DNA of 64,000 bases from Actinomadura syzygii (GTDB lineage Bacteria > Actinomycetota > Actinomycetes > Streptosporangiales > Streptosporangiaceae): the NCBI RefSeq assembly GCF_008085905.1, contig NZ_VSFF01000013.1, positions 248,001 to 312,000 of the forward strand, in the 5' to 3' direction. A model generated the notes under the pieces. The model was not told the origin of the DNA. It ran no database searches and saw only the letters and a program-made list of their open reading frames with translations. Numbering within the stretch: the first letter of the stretch is position 1; each line of letters starts with the position of its first letter. This document shows, one piece after another, positions 24,365-32,894 of the stretch. The translations under genes were made by a program, and so were the position numbers.

Positions 24365-26503
24365 CTACCGCGTTGGGTCCGGGTCGCGGGGTAGGGCGAG
24401 GATGCGTTCGCCGATCACGTTCAGGTTGACCTCGGTGGTGCCGCCGCCGATCGTCATCGCGCGGGACGCGAGCAGGTAGCGGGTCCAGCGGGCGCGCAGG
24501 CCGTCCTTCCAGCCGCCGGTCAGCGCACCGTCCGCGCCGAGCAGGGTGAAGCCGAACTCGGTGACCCGCTGGCCGTGCTCCATCGCCACCAGTTTCCGGA
24601 CGTTCGCCGTCGCGCCCGGATCCGTCCCGGAGAGCTGCTTGAGGGTGGCGCGGAGGCCGAGGAGGGCGAAGGCGTGCTCGTCGCAGACGAGGTCGCCGAG
24701 CCCGTCGCGGACGACCGGATCGCCGTCCAGGCCCAGCTCTCCGACGAGGTCGAGCAGCTTGGGCACGTCCCCGCCGAGCTGGAAAGTGCTGGTCAGGCCG
24801 ACGCGCTCGTTGGCGAGCGTGTTGCGCGCGACGCGCCATCCCGCGTTGACGGGTCCGACGACGAGGTCGTCCGGGACGAACACGCCGTCGAGGAAGACCT
24901 CGTTGAAGATCGCGTCGCCGGTGCATTCGCGCAGCGGCCGGATTTCGATGCCCGGCGATTTCATGTCGACGAGGAAATAGGTGATGCCGTCGTGCTTCGG
25001 ACGGTCGGGATCGGTGCGCGCGATGCAGATTCCCCATTGCGCGTCGCGGGCCAGAGACGTCCAGATCTTCTGCCCGGTGATCGTCCAGCCGCCCTCGGTG
25101 CGCTCGGCGCGCGTCCGGAGCGAGGCGAGGTCGGAGCCCGCGCCCGGCTCGGAGAAGAGCTGGCACCACACGACCTCCCCGCGCAGCGTCGGCGGGAGGA
25201 AGCGTTCCCGCTGCTCAGGCGTCCCGTGCTGGACGAGCGACGGCACGACCCACGACCCGATCATCAGCGGCACCGGACGCACGCCCGCCGCCGCCAGCTC
25301 CCGCTGGACGACGACCTGCTCCAATGGCCCGGCGTCGCGTCCCCACGGTTTCGGGAGGTGCGGCGTGACCCAGCCGCCGTTCGCCATCGCGGCGCGCTGC
25401 TCGGTCGGCTCCAGCGCGGCGAGGTCGGCGACGCGGGCGCGGATCTCCTCCTGGAGCTGGCCCGCGTCCTCGGGAAGCTCGACGTCCATGGGACGCCGGA
25501 CGCCCGCGACCGCGAGCGCGGCGACGTCCGCCCTGTGCTCGCTCGCCCGTCCCAGGAGCGCGCGCAGCGTCAACGCCCTCCGGTAGAGCAGGTGGGCGTC
25601 GTGCTCGTAGGTGTAGCCGATCCCGCCATGGATCTGGATGTTGCCCTCAGCGCACTGGACGGCGGCATCGGCGGCCAATACGGCGGCGACGGCGGATGCG
25701 TACGAGCACTGTTCGCGTGTTTCGTCCAGGGCGCGGACGGCATCCCAGACGGCCGCTCTGGCGCGTTCGACGGCGATGAGCATCCGCGCGCACTTGTGCT
25801 TGACGCCCTGGAACTGCCCGATCGGACGGCCGAACTGCTCGCGCAGTTTCGCGTAGGCGACGGCGTCGTCCAGGGCGCGTCCGGCGACACCGCACGCCTC
25901 GGCCCCGAGGACGACGACCGCCAGCGCCCGCGCCTCGGGCACGTCGAGGACGCGCTCGTCCGGCACGGACACGCCGTCCACCGTGACCGAGCCGACCGGA
26001 CGTGTGACGTCCAGCGATTCCGACTCCCCCACGGTGGCGTCGGCGCGATTGACGGCGACCCAGCGCTCACCGGCACGCAGCAGGAAAAGGTCGGCGAAAG
26101 GCGCGCCGAGCACGGGCTGAACCGTCCCCGAAACAGTGGAACCAGCCATTTCCAGAGCGCCCGACAATCCGACCGCCGCCGTGTGGGAGCCGTCCGCGAG
26201 ACCCGGGAACAGGGACAGTGCCCCGCAGGCGTGCAGCATCGCGGACGCCAGGACGGTCGGCGTATACGGCCCGGGAACCAGAGCGCGCCCCAGCTCCTCC
26301 AGCGCGACCGCCTGTTCGAGCAGGCCGAAGCCCTGCCCGCCCGCGTCCTCGGGAAGGTGCAGGCCGGGCAGGCCCTGCTCGGCGAGCGCGGGCCAGCAGC
26401 CGGGATCGGCGTCCCGGACGGTCCGCGCCGTGACGGCCCGCTCGGCGAGCCCCCGCACGGACGCCGCGAGCGCCTCGTGCTCCCCTGTCAGCCCGATCGC
26501 CAT
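24365..26503 (-). CDS. Fused two-domain acyl-CoA dehydrogenase (FadE34/ChsE3-like)
   Basis: A 712-residue protein made of two acyl-CoA dehydrogenase units. The first (about 1-325) has the FAD-related RPIGQFQGVKHKCARM and a C-terminal helical block; the second (about 335-712) has WCQLFSEPGAGSDLASL, GQKIWTS and TIGGGTTEVNLNVIGERIL. Mycobacterial FadE34 (ChsE3) has the same fused design and a length of about 711, and removes hydrogen from the C5 steroid side-chain CoA. The ATG at 26503 is preferred over the GTG at 26512 because of GAGGAGAGG upstream. A weak KstR-like box lies 37 bases before it. It opens the envelope-glycan operon, an odd functional pairing. Confidence 0.88.
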   Translation of the reverse strand: MAIGLTGEHEALAASVRGLAERAVTARTVRDADPGCWPALAEQGLPGLHLPEDAGGQGFGLLEQAVALEELGRALVPGPYTPTVLASAMLHACGALSLFPGLADGSHTAAVGLSGALEMAGSTVSGTVQPVLGAPFADLFLLRAGERWVAVNRADATVGESESLDVTRPVGSVTVDGVSVPDERVLDVPEARALAVVVLGAEACGVAGRALDDAVAYAKLREQFGRPIGQFQGVKHKCARMLIAVERARAAVWDAVRALDETREQCSYASAVAAVLAADAAVQCAEGNIQIHGGIGYTYEHDAHLLYRRALTLRALLGRASEHRADVAALAVAGVRRPMDVELPEDAGQLQEEIRARVADLAALEPTEQRAAMANGGWVTPHLPKPWGRDAGPLEQVVVQRELAAAGVRPVPLMIGSWVVPSLVQHGTPEQRERFLPPTLRGEVVWCQLFSEPGAGSDLASLRTRAERTEGGWTITGQKIWTSLARDAQWGICIARTDPDRPKHDGITYFLVDMKSPGIEIRPLRECTGDAIFNEVFLDGVFVPDDLVVGPVNAGWRVARNTLANERVGLTSTFQLGGDVPKLLDLVGELGLDGDPVVRDGLGDLVCDEHAFALLGLRATLKQLSGTDPGATANVRKLVAMEHGQRVTEFGFTLLGADGALTGGWKDGLRARWTRYLLASRAMTIGGGTTEVNLNVIGERILALPRDPDPTR

Positions 26504-26539
26504 GGGCCCCACCTCTCCTCGACGTGGGGCCCACCTTAT

Positions 26540-26553
26540 TAGAACGCGATTCG
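26540..26553. promoter_or_regulatory. KstR-like operator, degenerate
   Basis: TAGAACGCGATTCG has a perfect left half-site (TnnAAC) and a diverged right half (GAT for GTT, G for A). It lies 37 bases before the fused acyl-CoA dehydrogenase start. On its own it is weak; the context of similar sites elsewhere raises it. Confidence 0.4.
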
Positions 26554-26577
26554 GCTCAGCGGTTCAGCGGCGCCGCG

Positions 26578-28041
26578 CTACGACGCGAGTTTCAACCGGC
26601 CGAAGAACTCGTTGATGTCCGGGTACTGCTTCTTGTGCGTGTTCGGCATGGACGCGAACACGACGGCGGGCGCCTTCCGGCCGGTGTCGATCACGGCCGT
26701 CGCGACGATTTCGCCCGTCGCCCGCACCCCGGTGCGCCGGTAGCTGAGGTAGGAGGCGACGAGCCAGCCGCGGTGACCGTCCACGACCATCGCCTGCGAC
26801 GCGAGCGGCGCGGACTTGTGCGGGAACGCGTAGTACTGCGCCTCGAAAGCCTGCGCCGCGAGCCCCGTGATGTCCTTCACGTTGTCGGGGCCGTGGTAGG
26901 AGCTGAGCAGGCTCGGCGGCAGCGTCCCGGTGAGCAGTTGGCCGTACCAGAACTGGGCGCCGTGCCGCTCCGTCACCAGGATCTGCTGCCCAGACCAGCC
27001 CGTCGTGCCCAGCTTGTTCTGCTTCGTCGGCACCTGCCACGGCGCGGCGAGCCGCGGGTACGACAGCCCGGAGCGGACGTCGGCGACCCGGCCGAGCATC
27101 CGGCTCGGCCGCCCGGCGAACCGCGCGAGCCTCTTGTCGGGCGGCATCTCGACCCGCGCCGTCTCGGTCCGCTCGGCGGACGCCGTCCGGCCCGCGTTGC
27201 CGCTCGGCTTGGCGGGCTCGTCGTCGCCGCCCTTGAGGAAGTACACGGCCCCGGCCGCGGCGAGCGCGGCGACCAGCAGCCCGACGCCGCCGATCAGGAT
27301 GAGCTTGGAACGGCCGCCGCCCTCGTCGAAGACGTCCCGCTCCGGACGTTCCGGGCGTTCCGGCCGCTCGCGGCGCTCCCGGCGCTCGCGGCGTTTCTCC
27401 GACTTGCCGTCGCCGCCCAGCTTGGCGTCGGCGGCGGCCTCGTCGGCCATCCAGTCGGGCATCTGCCAGTTGCCGCTGCTCGGCTTGCCGGGCTTGGCGG
27501 GGAGCCCGGCGCCGGTCGGGACGGCGGGCACGTAGTTGTCGTCGCCGCCCTGGTCGGCGGAGTTCTCGTCGAACAGCGAGTCGTCCCACTGGGGCGGTTC
27601 GTCGTCCCGCACCGGGGCGACCTTCACGTCGTCCTCCGCACCGGACTCCTCCGACGGGACCTGGCTCCACTCCTCGGACGGCTCCGGACGCCACTCGACG
27701 TCCTTCCACTCCTCGGACGGAGCGTCGGTCCGCCAGGAATCGGTCGGCGACTTCTCCCATTCGTCATCGTCGTCGAGCGGCGCCGCGGGCCGGTCCTCGA
27801 CCTTGCCCCACACGTCGTGCGCCTCCGCGCCCTTCCCCGCGGCGGCCGGAGCCTCGGCGGGCTGCGCCTCAGCAGGCAGGGCCTCGGCGGGCGGGGCCGG
27901 GGCGGGCAGGACGGCCTCGGGGTCCGGGAACGTCATCCGCGGGCCGGTCGCGGTGGCGTCCGCCGCCTCGCGGGACTCGTCCCGCGGCTCGCCGTCGTTC
28001 ATCTCGGTCCAGCGCACGCCGCGCTCCCCCTGATCGGACAT
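26578..28041 (-). CDS. Membrane-anchored protein with long acidic disordered N-terminus
   Basis: A 487-residue protein. Residues 1-225 are Pro/Ala- and Glu/Asp-rich with repeats around PSEEW (DAPSEEWKDVEW, EPSEEWSQVPSEE), then a highly charged ERRERRERPERPERPERD block, one transmembrane helix (LILIGGVGLLVAALAAAGAVYFL) near residue 255, and an outer domain of about 200 residues that I cannot assign to a family (contains YYAFPHKSAPLASQAM and VDGHRGWLVASYLSY). It resembles actinobacterial proteins with a disordered cytoplasmic region and an extracellular globular domain. ATG at 28041 preferred over an upstream one. The downstream gene (EI24) is on the same strand but its stop at 28117 lies 75 bases upstream of this start, so they may be separate units. 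Confidence 0.7.
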   Translation of the reverse strand: MSDQGERGVRWTEMNDGEPRDESREAADATATGPRMTFPDPEAVLPAPAPPAEALPAEAQPAEAPAAAGKGAEAHDVWGKVEDRPAAPLDDDDEWEKSPTDSWRTDAPSEEWKDVEWRPEPSEEWSQVPSEESGAEDDVKVAPVRDDEPPQWDDSLFDENSADQGGDDNYVPAVPTGAGLPAKPGKPSSGNWQMPDWMADEAAADAKLGGDGKSEKRRERRERRERPERPERPERDVFDEGGGRSKLILIGGVGLLVAALAAAGAVYFLKGGDDEPAKPSGNAGRTASAERTETARVEMPPDKRLARFAGRPSRMLGRVADVRSGLSYPRLAAPWQVPTKQNKLGTTGWSGQQILVTERHGAQFWYGQLLTGTLPPSLLSSYHGPDNVKDITGLAAQAFEAQYYAFPHKSAPLASQAMVVDGHRGWLVASYLSYRRTGVRATGEIVATAVIDTGRKAPAVVFASMPNTHKKQYPDINEFFGRLKLAS

Positions 28042-28116
28042 GCGGCACACGTTACGCGAAGATCAGCCGTCCGGTTCCGGTCACCAATCACGCTCAGGAC
28101 ACATCTTCCCATCGAC

Positions 28117-28983
28117 TCAGCGGCTCCCCGCCGACCCGATGGCACCCGCTGTGACCTGCGGCTCTCCGGCGAGCCTCGCCCTGGCCAGCAGCGTCGCGCC
28201 CGCCACCGCGCCCGGCATGGCGAGCACCGCGCCGAACGGGATGAGGAAGACCACGACGGTCGCCGCGCCGAACCCGAGGACCAGCGGACGGTTCCGCCGC
28301 AGCAGCGCGAACCGCTCCTTGCGCCGGATCCCGCGCCGCTCCAGCGCGACCGACGTCAACTCCCCTGCCAGGAAATATCCGGACACCAGCCCGGCGACCA
28401 CCGGGACGACCGTCTGCCCCACCAGCGGCAGGAACCCGCACGCGAAGAACACGACGGCGAAGCACAGCGCGACGGCGCCGAGGATCACCGTGTCCTTGAC
28501 CGCGCGGCCGATCTGGACGAGCAGCGGCACGTCCGGCTCCGGCGGCGCGCCGCCCTCCGACTCCTCGACCCGGACGGCGATCGCCTCGTAGAACGGGTCC
28601 CCGACGAGCAGCGTCACCGCCGTGAACGTGATGACGGCGAGGAACAGCGCCGAGCCGAAGATCGCGATCCCGGCGACGACCCGCGCGGACGTGCGCGCCG
28701 CGTCGGACCAGCCGTCCGCGAAGCCGGTCGTCCACCCGGCGAGGTCGTCGATCTCGAACCCGAGGAAGACGAGCGCCGCCGCGTACACGACGAGGACGAT
28801 CAGCGCCGGGATCAGCCCGAACAGCCACTGCGCGGGATGCCGGGCGGTCCAGCCGAGCCCGCGCAGCAGGAATCCGACGCCGGTGAAGAAGTCTTTGAAC
28901 GCGGACGGCCTCGGCTCTGGCGGAGGCGGCGCGAACGGGTTCGGGGGGACGGGCGGCTGCGGCGGGAGGTGCGGCTGGCTCAC
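28117..28983 (-). CDS. EI24/CysZ-like membrane protein
   Basis: A 288-residue protein with a Pro-rich N-terminal segment (PPQPPVPPNPFAPPPPEP) and then six or so hydrophobic helices (WLFGLIPALIVLVVYAAALVFL; AIFGSALFLAVITFTAVTLLV; VILGAVALCFAVVFFACGFLPL; LVLGFGAATVVVFLIPFGAVLAM). DPFYEAIAVRVEE is the loop motif of the EI24/CysZ family, members of which are involved in sulfate uptake or membrane housekeeping. The GTG at 28983 follows the oxidoreductase stop by 11 bases, so the two genes are probably in one operon. Confidence 0.8.
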   Translation of the reverse strand: MSQPHLPPQPPVPPNPFAPPPPEPRPSAFKDFFTGVGFLLRGLGWTARHPAQWLFGLIPALIVLVVYAAALVFLGFEIDDLAGWTTGFADGWSDAARTSARVVAGIAIFGSALFLAVITFTAVTLLVGDPFYEAIAVRVEESEGGAPPEPDVPLLVQIGRAVKDTVILGAVALCFAVVFFACGFLPLVGQTVVPVVAGLVSGYFLAGELTSVALERRGIRRKERFALLRRNRPLVLGFGAATVVVFLIPFGAVLAMPGAVAGATLLARARLAGEPQVTAGAIGSAGSR

Positions 28984-28994
28984 GCGCCCAAACC

Positions 28995-30479
28995 CTACCC
29001 GGCCAGCAGGTCCGCGGCCTTCTCTCCGATCATGATCGACGGCGCGTTGGTGTTGCCGGTCGGGACGTCCGGCATGATCGAGGCGTCCGCGATCCGCAGC
29101 CCGTCGACGCCGTGCACGCGCAGTTGCGGGTCGACGACCGCCTCGTCGTCCACGCCCATCTTGCAGGTGCCGGCCTGGTGGTGGTACGTGACAACGGACT
29201 GGCGGACGTAGGAGCGCAGCCCGTCCGCGCTCTTCGCCAGCGGCCCCGGGTACAGCTCGCGCGCCCCCCACGTGCGGCGCAGCTCCGGCGCGCCGACGAT
29301 CTCCTGGCACAGCCGGACCGCGACGCCGAGCGCGTCCACGTCGGCCTGCGCCGACAGCACGCGCGGGTCGATCACCGGCGCGTCCCACGCGGAATGGCTG
29401 GAGAGCCGCACCTCGCCGCGCGACTCCGGCCGCACCAGCCCCGCCATCAGCGAGATGCCGTGCGGCGGGCCGTCCATCCACGGCTCGTAGAGCGGGACGC
29501 CGAAATGCAGCGGCTGGAGGTCGGGCAGCCGCGTCCCCGGACGGCTGCGCCAGAACAGGTGGCTCTGCGTGGCGGGCAGCCCGCGCGTCAGCGTCGGCGG
29601 ACGGTCGGTCGAGGCGATCACCGGCACCAGCCAGTGGTCCTGGAGGTTGCGGCCGACGCCGGGCAGGTGGACGACGGCGCCGCCGAGCGTGTCCGCGTCG
29701 CCGATCCCGGAGCGGAGCAGCAGCACGGGCGAGCCGATCGCGCCCGCGCACACCACCACCTCGTCGGCGTGGCAGCGTTCGACGGCCCCCTCGCGGATCC
29801 ATTCGACGCCGACGCAGCGGCGCCCGTCGAAGAGCAGCCGCCGGACGACCGCCTCCGGGACGAGCGTGACGCCGCGTCCGACGACCGGGGCGAGGTAGGC
29901 GGCGGCGGTCGTGAGCCGCCTGCCCTCCCGGATCGTGAACTGCATGAACGACACGCCCTCCTGGCGGGCGCCGTTGTAGTCCGGGTTGAACGGGAGCCCG
30001 GTCTGCCGCGCGGCCTCCACGATGGAGCGCTGCACCGGGTCGGGCTCGTAGCCGGTGAGGACGTCCAGCATCCCGGGCCCGCCGCCGTCGAGACCGTCGG
30101 CGCGGGCGAAGAGCGGCTGCACGTCCTGCCAGGACCAGCCCTCGTTGCCGAGCGCCGCCCACCGGTCGTAGTCGGCCGGGTTGCCGCGCACCCAGATCAT
30201 CGCGTTCAGCGCGTGCGACCCGCCGACGACGCGGCCGCGCGGCAGGTGCAGGAGACGTCCCTGCGCCTCCTGCTGCGGAACGGTCCGGTACCCCCAGTCG
30301 AGCGGCGAGTCCCACAGCTCGTGCATGCGGGCGGGATCGTCCACGGCGGGCTCGGCGCGGTGCGGTCCCGCCTCGACGACGAGGACGCGGCGCCCGGCGT
30401 CGGCGAGCCGCCGCGCCACCACCGAACCGGCCGAGCCGGCCCCGACGACGATCACGTCGGCCGTCCAGTCGTCGCGCAT
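28995..30479 (-). CDS. GMC-family FAD oxidoreductase
   Basis: A 494-residue enzyme of the glucose-methanol-choline group. The Rossmann dinucleotide motif VVGAGSAGSVVARRL near residue 12, the GMC signature 1-like GRVVGGSHALNAMIWVRG near 82, the CAGAIGSPVLLLRSGIG near 240, and the C-terminal HHQAGTCKMG with the catalytic histidine pair region are all clear. It should oxidise an alcohol with FAD, releasing hydrogen peroxide or passing electrons on. GMC enzymes include sterol oxidases and choline oxidases, but the substrate is not evident. It starts MRDDWTADVIV and ends 11 bases before the EI24-like gene. Confidence 0.92.
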   Translation of the reverse strand: MRDDWTADVIVVGAGSAGSVVARRLADAGRRVLVVEAGPHRAEPAVDDPARMHELWDSPLDWGYRTVPQQEAQGRLLHLPRGRVVGGSHALNAMIWVRGNPADYDRWAALGNEGWSWQDVQPLFARADGLDGGGPGMLDVLTGYEPDPVQRSIVEAARQTGLPFNPDYNGARQEGVSFMQFTIREGRRLTTAAAYLAPVVGRGVTLVPEAVVRRLLFDGRRCVGVEWIREGAVERCHADEVVVCAGAIGSPVLLLRSGIGDADTLGGAVVHLPGVGRNLQDHWLVPVIASTDRPPTLTRGLPATQSHLFWRSRPGTRLPDLQPLHFGVPLYEPWMDGPPHGISLMAGLVRPESRGEVRLSSHSAWDAPVIDPRVLSAQADVDALGVAVRLCQEIVGAPELRRTWGARELYPGPLAKSADGLRSYVRQSVVTYHHQAGTCKMGVDDEAVVDPQLRVHGVDGLRIADASIMPDVPTGNTNAPSIMIGEKAADLLAG

Positions 30480-30695
30480 CGCTGACCTCCCGTGGAGACG
30501 AGTGCGCTCAGCGTAGGTTCGAGCGCTCCACCGGAGCCGTGATCACCGCAGGTCGTGCCACCACAGACAAGGACTGTTCCGGCACAGCCAAGAACCCGGA
30601 CGGCGGCGGGGTCCAACCTGCCGTCAACGTCAGTCGGGGGACGACGAGTTGAATCCGCCCGTGAGCACGGACGGACGACGAAAGGAGTTCCGCCC

Positions 30696-31799
30696 GTGAC
30701 CACGGAACGGCAGTCCGGCGCCGAGGCGAAGGACGGTGACGCGGGGCAGCCCGGCACGGCCGAGAAGGCCGGGGCGCGGCCCCAGGGCCTGGGGCACGCC
30801 GCGTCGCTCGCCCAGTCGCGGCTTCCGGTCCTCGCCGTCCGCGCCGGCCGCGGCGAGGCGACGAGCGTCCTCGTCGCGACCCTGGTGCTGGTCGCGTTCA
30901 TCAGCATCCTGCACCCGGACTTCCTCCGCGTCGGGCAGCTCCTCGACACCCTCCAGTCGGCGGTGTACGTCGGGCTCCTCGCCTGCGGCATGGCCTACCT
31001 GCTGTCGATGCGCGAGATCGACCTGTCGGTGGGCTCCACGTTCGGGCTGACGGTGATCGCGACCGGCGTGATGATGAACCACGACATCCCGGCCTGGCCC
31101 GCGGCACTGCTCGGGATCGTCCTCGGCATGGCGCTGGGGCTGGTCAACGCGCTGATCGTCCAGTTCGTGGGGATCCCGGCGATCGTCGCGACGCTGGCCA
31201 CGCTGTCGGTCTTCCGCGGGCTCACGCTCGCGCTGAGCGACGGCCGGCAGGTCACCGGCCTGCCGCTGGAGAGCTCCTTCTTCACCGTGCTCGGCGGCAA
31301 GACGCTCGGCGTGCCGACGAGCGTGTGGGTGCTCGTCCTCGTCGCGATCGCGCTCACGCTGGTGCTGCGGTTCACGCCGTTCGGCTACCGGGTGCGCTCG
31401 ATCGGGTCGAACCCGGACGCCGCGACGTTCTCCGGGATCTCGATCCCGCGCGTCCGGATGCAGGCGCTGGTGCTGATCGGCGGACTCGCCGGGCTGTCGG
31501 GCGTGCTCGGACTGGCGTTCTTCACCTCCGGGGACCCGAACATCGGCACCGGGTTCGAGCTCCAGGCGATCGCCGCGGCGATCATCGGCGGGACGCCGCT
31601 GCGCGGCGGCAGCGCCACCGTCGTCGGCGCCTGCCTCGGCGCCGTGCTGCTCAGCGTCGTCACCAGTGGGTTGCAGTACTTCAACATCCCGGCCAACTGG
31701 AGCGCGTTCGCCACCGGCGGCGTCATCCTCGCGGCCGTCGCGCTGGACAGCCTGGTGCGCCGCCGCAGGCGGCGTGAGAGCGCCCGGCTCGGACTCTGA
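30696..31799 (+). CDS. Sugar ABC transporter permease (RbsC/AraH type)
   Basis: A 367-residue BPD_transp_2 permease. A polar 45-residue N-terminal tail precedes about ten transmembrane helices; the EAA-like loop includes GFELQAIAAAIIGGTPLRGG and the conserved SIGSNPDAATFSGI loop. The GTG follows AAGGAG. It is the first gene of a three-gene operon in the order permease, solute-binding protein, ATPase, which is unusual in that the ATPase comes last. It should import a pentose or related sugar. No regulatory gene lies in the operon. Confidence 0.92.
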   Translation: MTTERQSGAEAKDGDAGQPGTAEKAGARPQGLGHAASLAQSRLPVLAVRAGRGEATSVLVATLVLVAFISILHPDFLRVGQLLDTLQSAVYVGLLACGMAYLLSMREIDLSVGSTFGLTVIATGVMMNHDIPAWPAALLGIVLGMALGLVNALIVQFVGIPAIVATLATLSVFRGLTLALSDGRQVTGLPLESSFFTVLGGKTLGVPTSVWVLVLVAIALTLVLRFTPFGYRVRSIGSNPDAATFSGISIPRVRMQALVLIGGLAGLSGVLGLAFFTSGDPNIGTGFELQAIAAAIIGGTPLRGGSATVVGACLGAVLLSVVTSGLQYFNIPANWSAFATGGVILAAVALDSLVRRRRRRESARLGL

Positions 31800-31820
31800 A
31801 CACCCCCCGAGGAGAGCAAC

Positions 31821-32894
31821 GTGAGGATCAGATCCCTGGCCTTGGCCACCGTCACCGTCCTGATCGGCACCACCGCGCTGGCGGGCTGCGGGTCGAGCGA
31901 CTCGGGCGGGTCCGGTAAGAAGAACACCGGCACGCTCAAGATGGCCTTCATATACGCGTCGACGACGCAGAACCCGTTCCAGGAGATGGCGTTCGGCGCC
32001 AAGGCGGCGTCGGCGGGGGACGGCAAGGTGACGCTGAACGCGGCCGCGCCGACCGGCATCAACGGCCCCGCCCAGGTGCAGTTGTTCCGCTCCGCCATCC
32101 GGAACTCGCGGGACGGCATCGGGCTGCAGAGCCTCGCCCCCGACCTGTTCGTGCGGCCGCTCGTCCAGGCGTCCGACGACGACGTCCAGACCGTCGCGGT
32201 GGACGCCGCGCCGCCGCCCGGCACCAAGACCAAGCTGTTCATCGGCAACAGCAACACCGAGGTCGGGCGGGCGCTCGGCGAGGAGTTCATCAAGCACGTC
32301 CCGGCGGGCACCAAGGGCGAGGTCGTGATCGGCAACGACATCCCGGGCCTGCGGCTGCTCGAACAGCGCATCGAGGGCCTCACCGAGGTGATCAAGAAGG
32401 AGCGGCCGGAGCTCACGATCAAGGGCCCGCTCGACTCGAAGTCCGAGCCCACCGACAACTACAACGCGTGGAACTCGATCGTGAAGGCGAACCCGAAGGC
32501 CATCGCGTTCCTCGGCGTCGGCGGCCAGGACGGCGTCTCGCTGCCGCTGATCCAGAAGCAGACCGGCCGCAAGTTCCTCGCCGGTTCCTGCGACATCGAC
32601 CCGGCCGCGCTGAAGGCCGTCAAGGACGGGTCGCTGTTCGCGCTGTCCTCGCCCGAGCACTGGCTCAAGGGCTACGTCGCGCTCCAGCTCATGATCGACG
32701 CCAAGCGCAAGGGCACGAAGCTGCCCGAGGGCTGGTGGAACCCCGGCACCCTCGTCATCACCAGCGCCAACGTCGACGAGGTCATGAAGCGGCAGGTCAA
32801 CGAGCAGAGCCGGACCGCGTTCTTCAAGCCGATCGTGGACGAGCAGCTCGCGAACCCGACCAAGTACCTCAAGCCGCTGGACCAGGCGAACTGA
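31821..32894 (+). CDS. Sugar-binding lipoprotein of the ABC importer
   Basis: A 357-residue periplasmic-binding-protein-fold protein with a lipoprotein signal peptide: basic start, hydrophobic stretch, then LAGC with the lipidated cysteine at residue 23. The body has two Rossmann lobes (Peripla_BP_4 type), with the loops KMAFIYASTTQNPFQ and TKLFIGNSNTEVGRALG typical of rhizopine- or ribose-type binding proteins. The GTG lies 6 bases after GAGGAGAG. It delivers the sugar to the permease encoded upstream. Confidence 0.9.
   Translation: MRIRSLALATVTVLIGTTALAGCGSSDSGGSGKKNTGTLKMAFIYASTTQNPFQEMAFGAKAASAGDGKVTLNAAAPTGINGPAQVQLFRSAIRNSRDGIGLQSLAPDLFVRPLVQASDDDVQTVAVDAAPPPGTKTKLFIGNSNTEVGRALGEEFIKHVPAGTKGEVVIGNDIPGLRLLEQRIEGLTEVIKKERPELTIKGPLDSKSEPTDNYNAWNSIVKANPKAIAFLGVGGQDGVSLPLIQKQTGRKFLAGSCDIDPAALKAVKDGSLFALSSPEHWLKGYVALQLMIDAKRKGTKLPEGWWNPGTLVITSANVDEVMKRQVNEQSRTAFFKPIVDEQLANPTKYLKPLDQAN

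Noticed and set aside
28117..30315. A 732-codon minus-strand frame covering the EI24-like gene and most of the GMC oxidoreductase.
   Set aside because: Only the last 288 codons are the EI24-like protein; the rest is out of frame with the oxidoreductase and Arg-rich.
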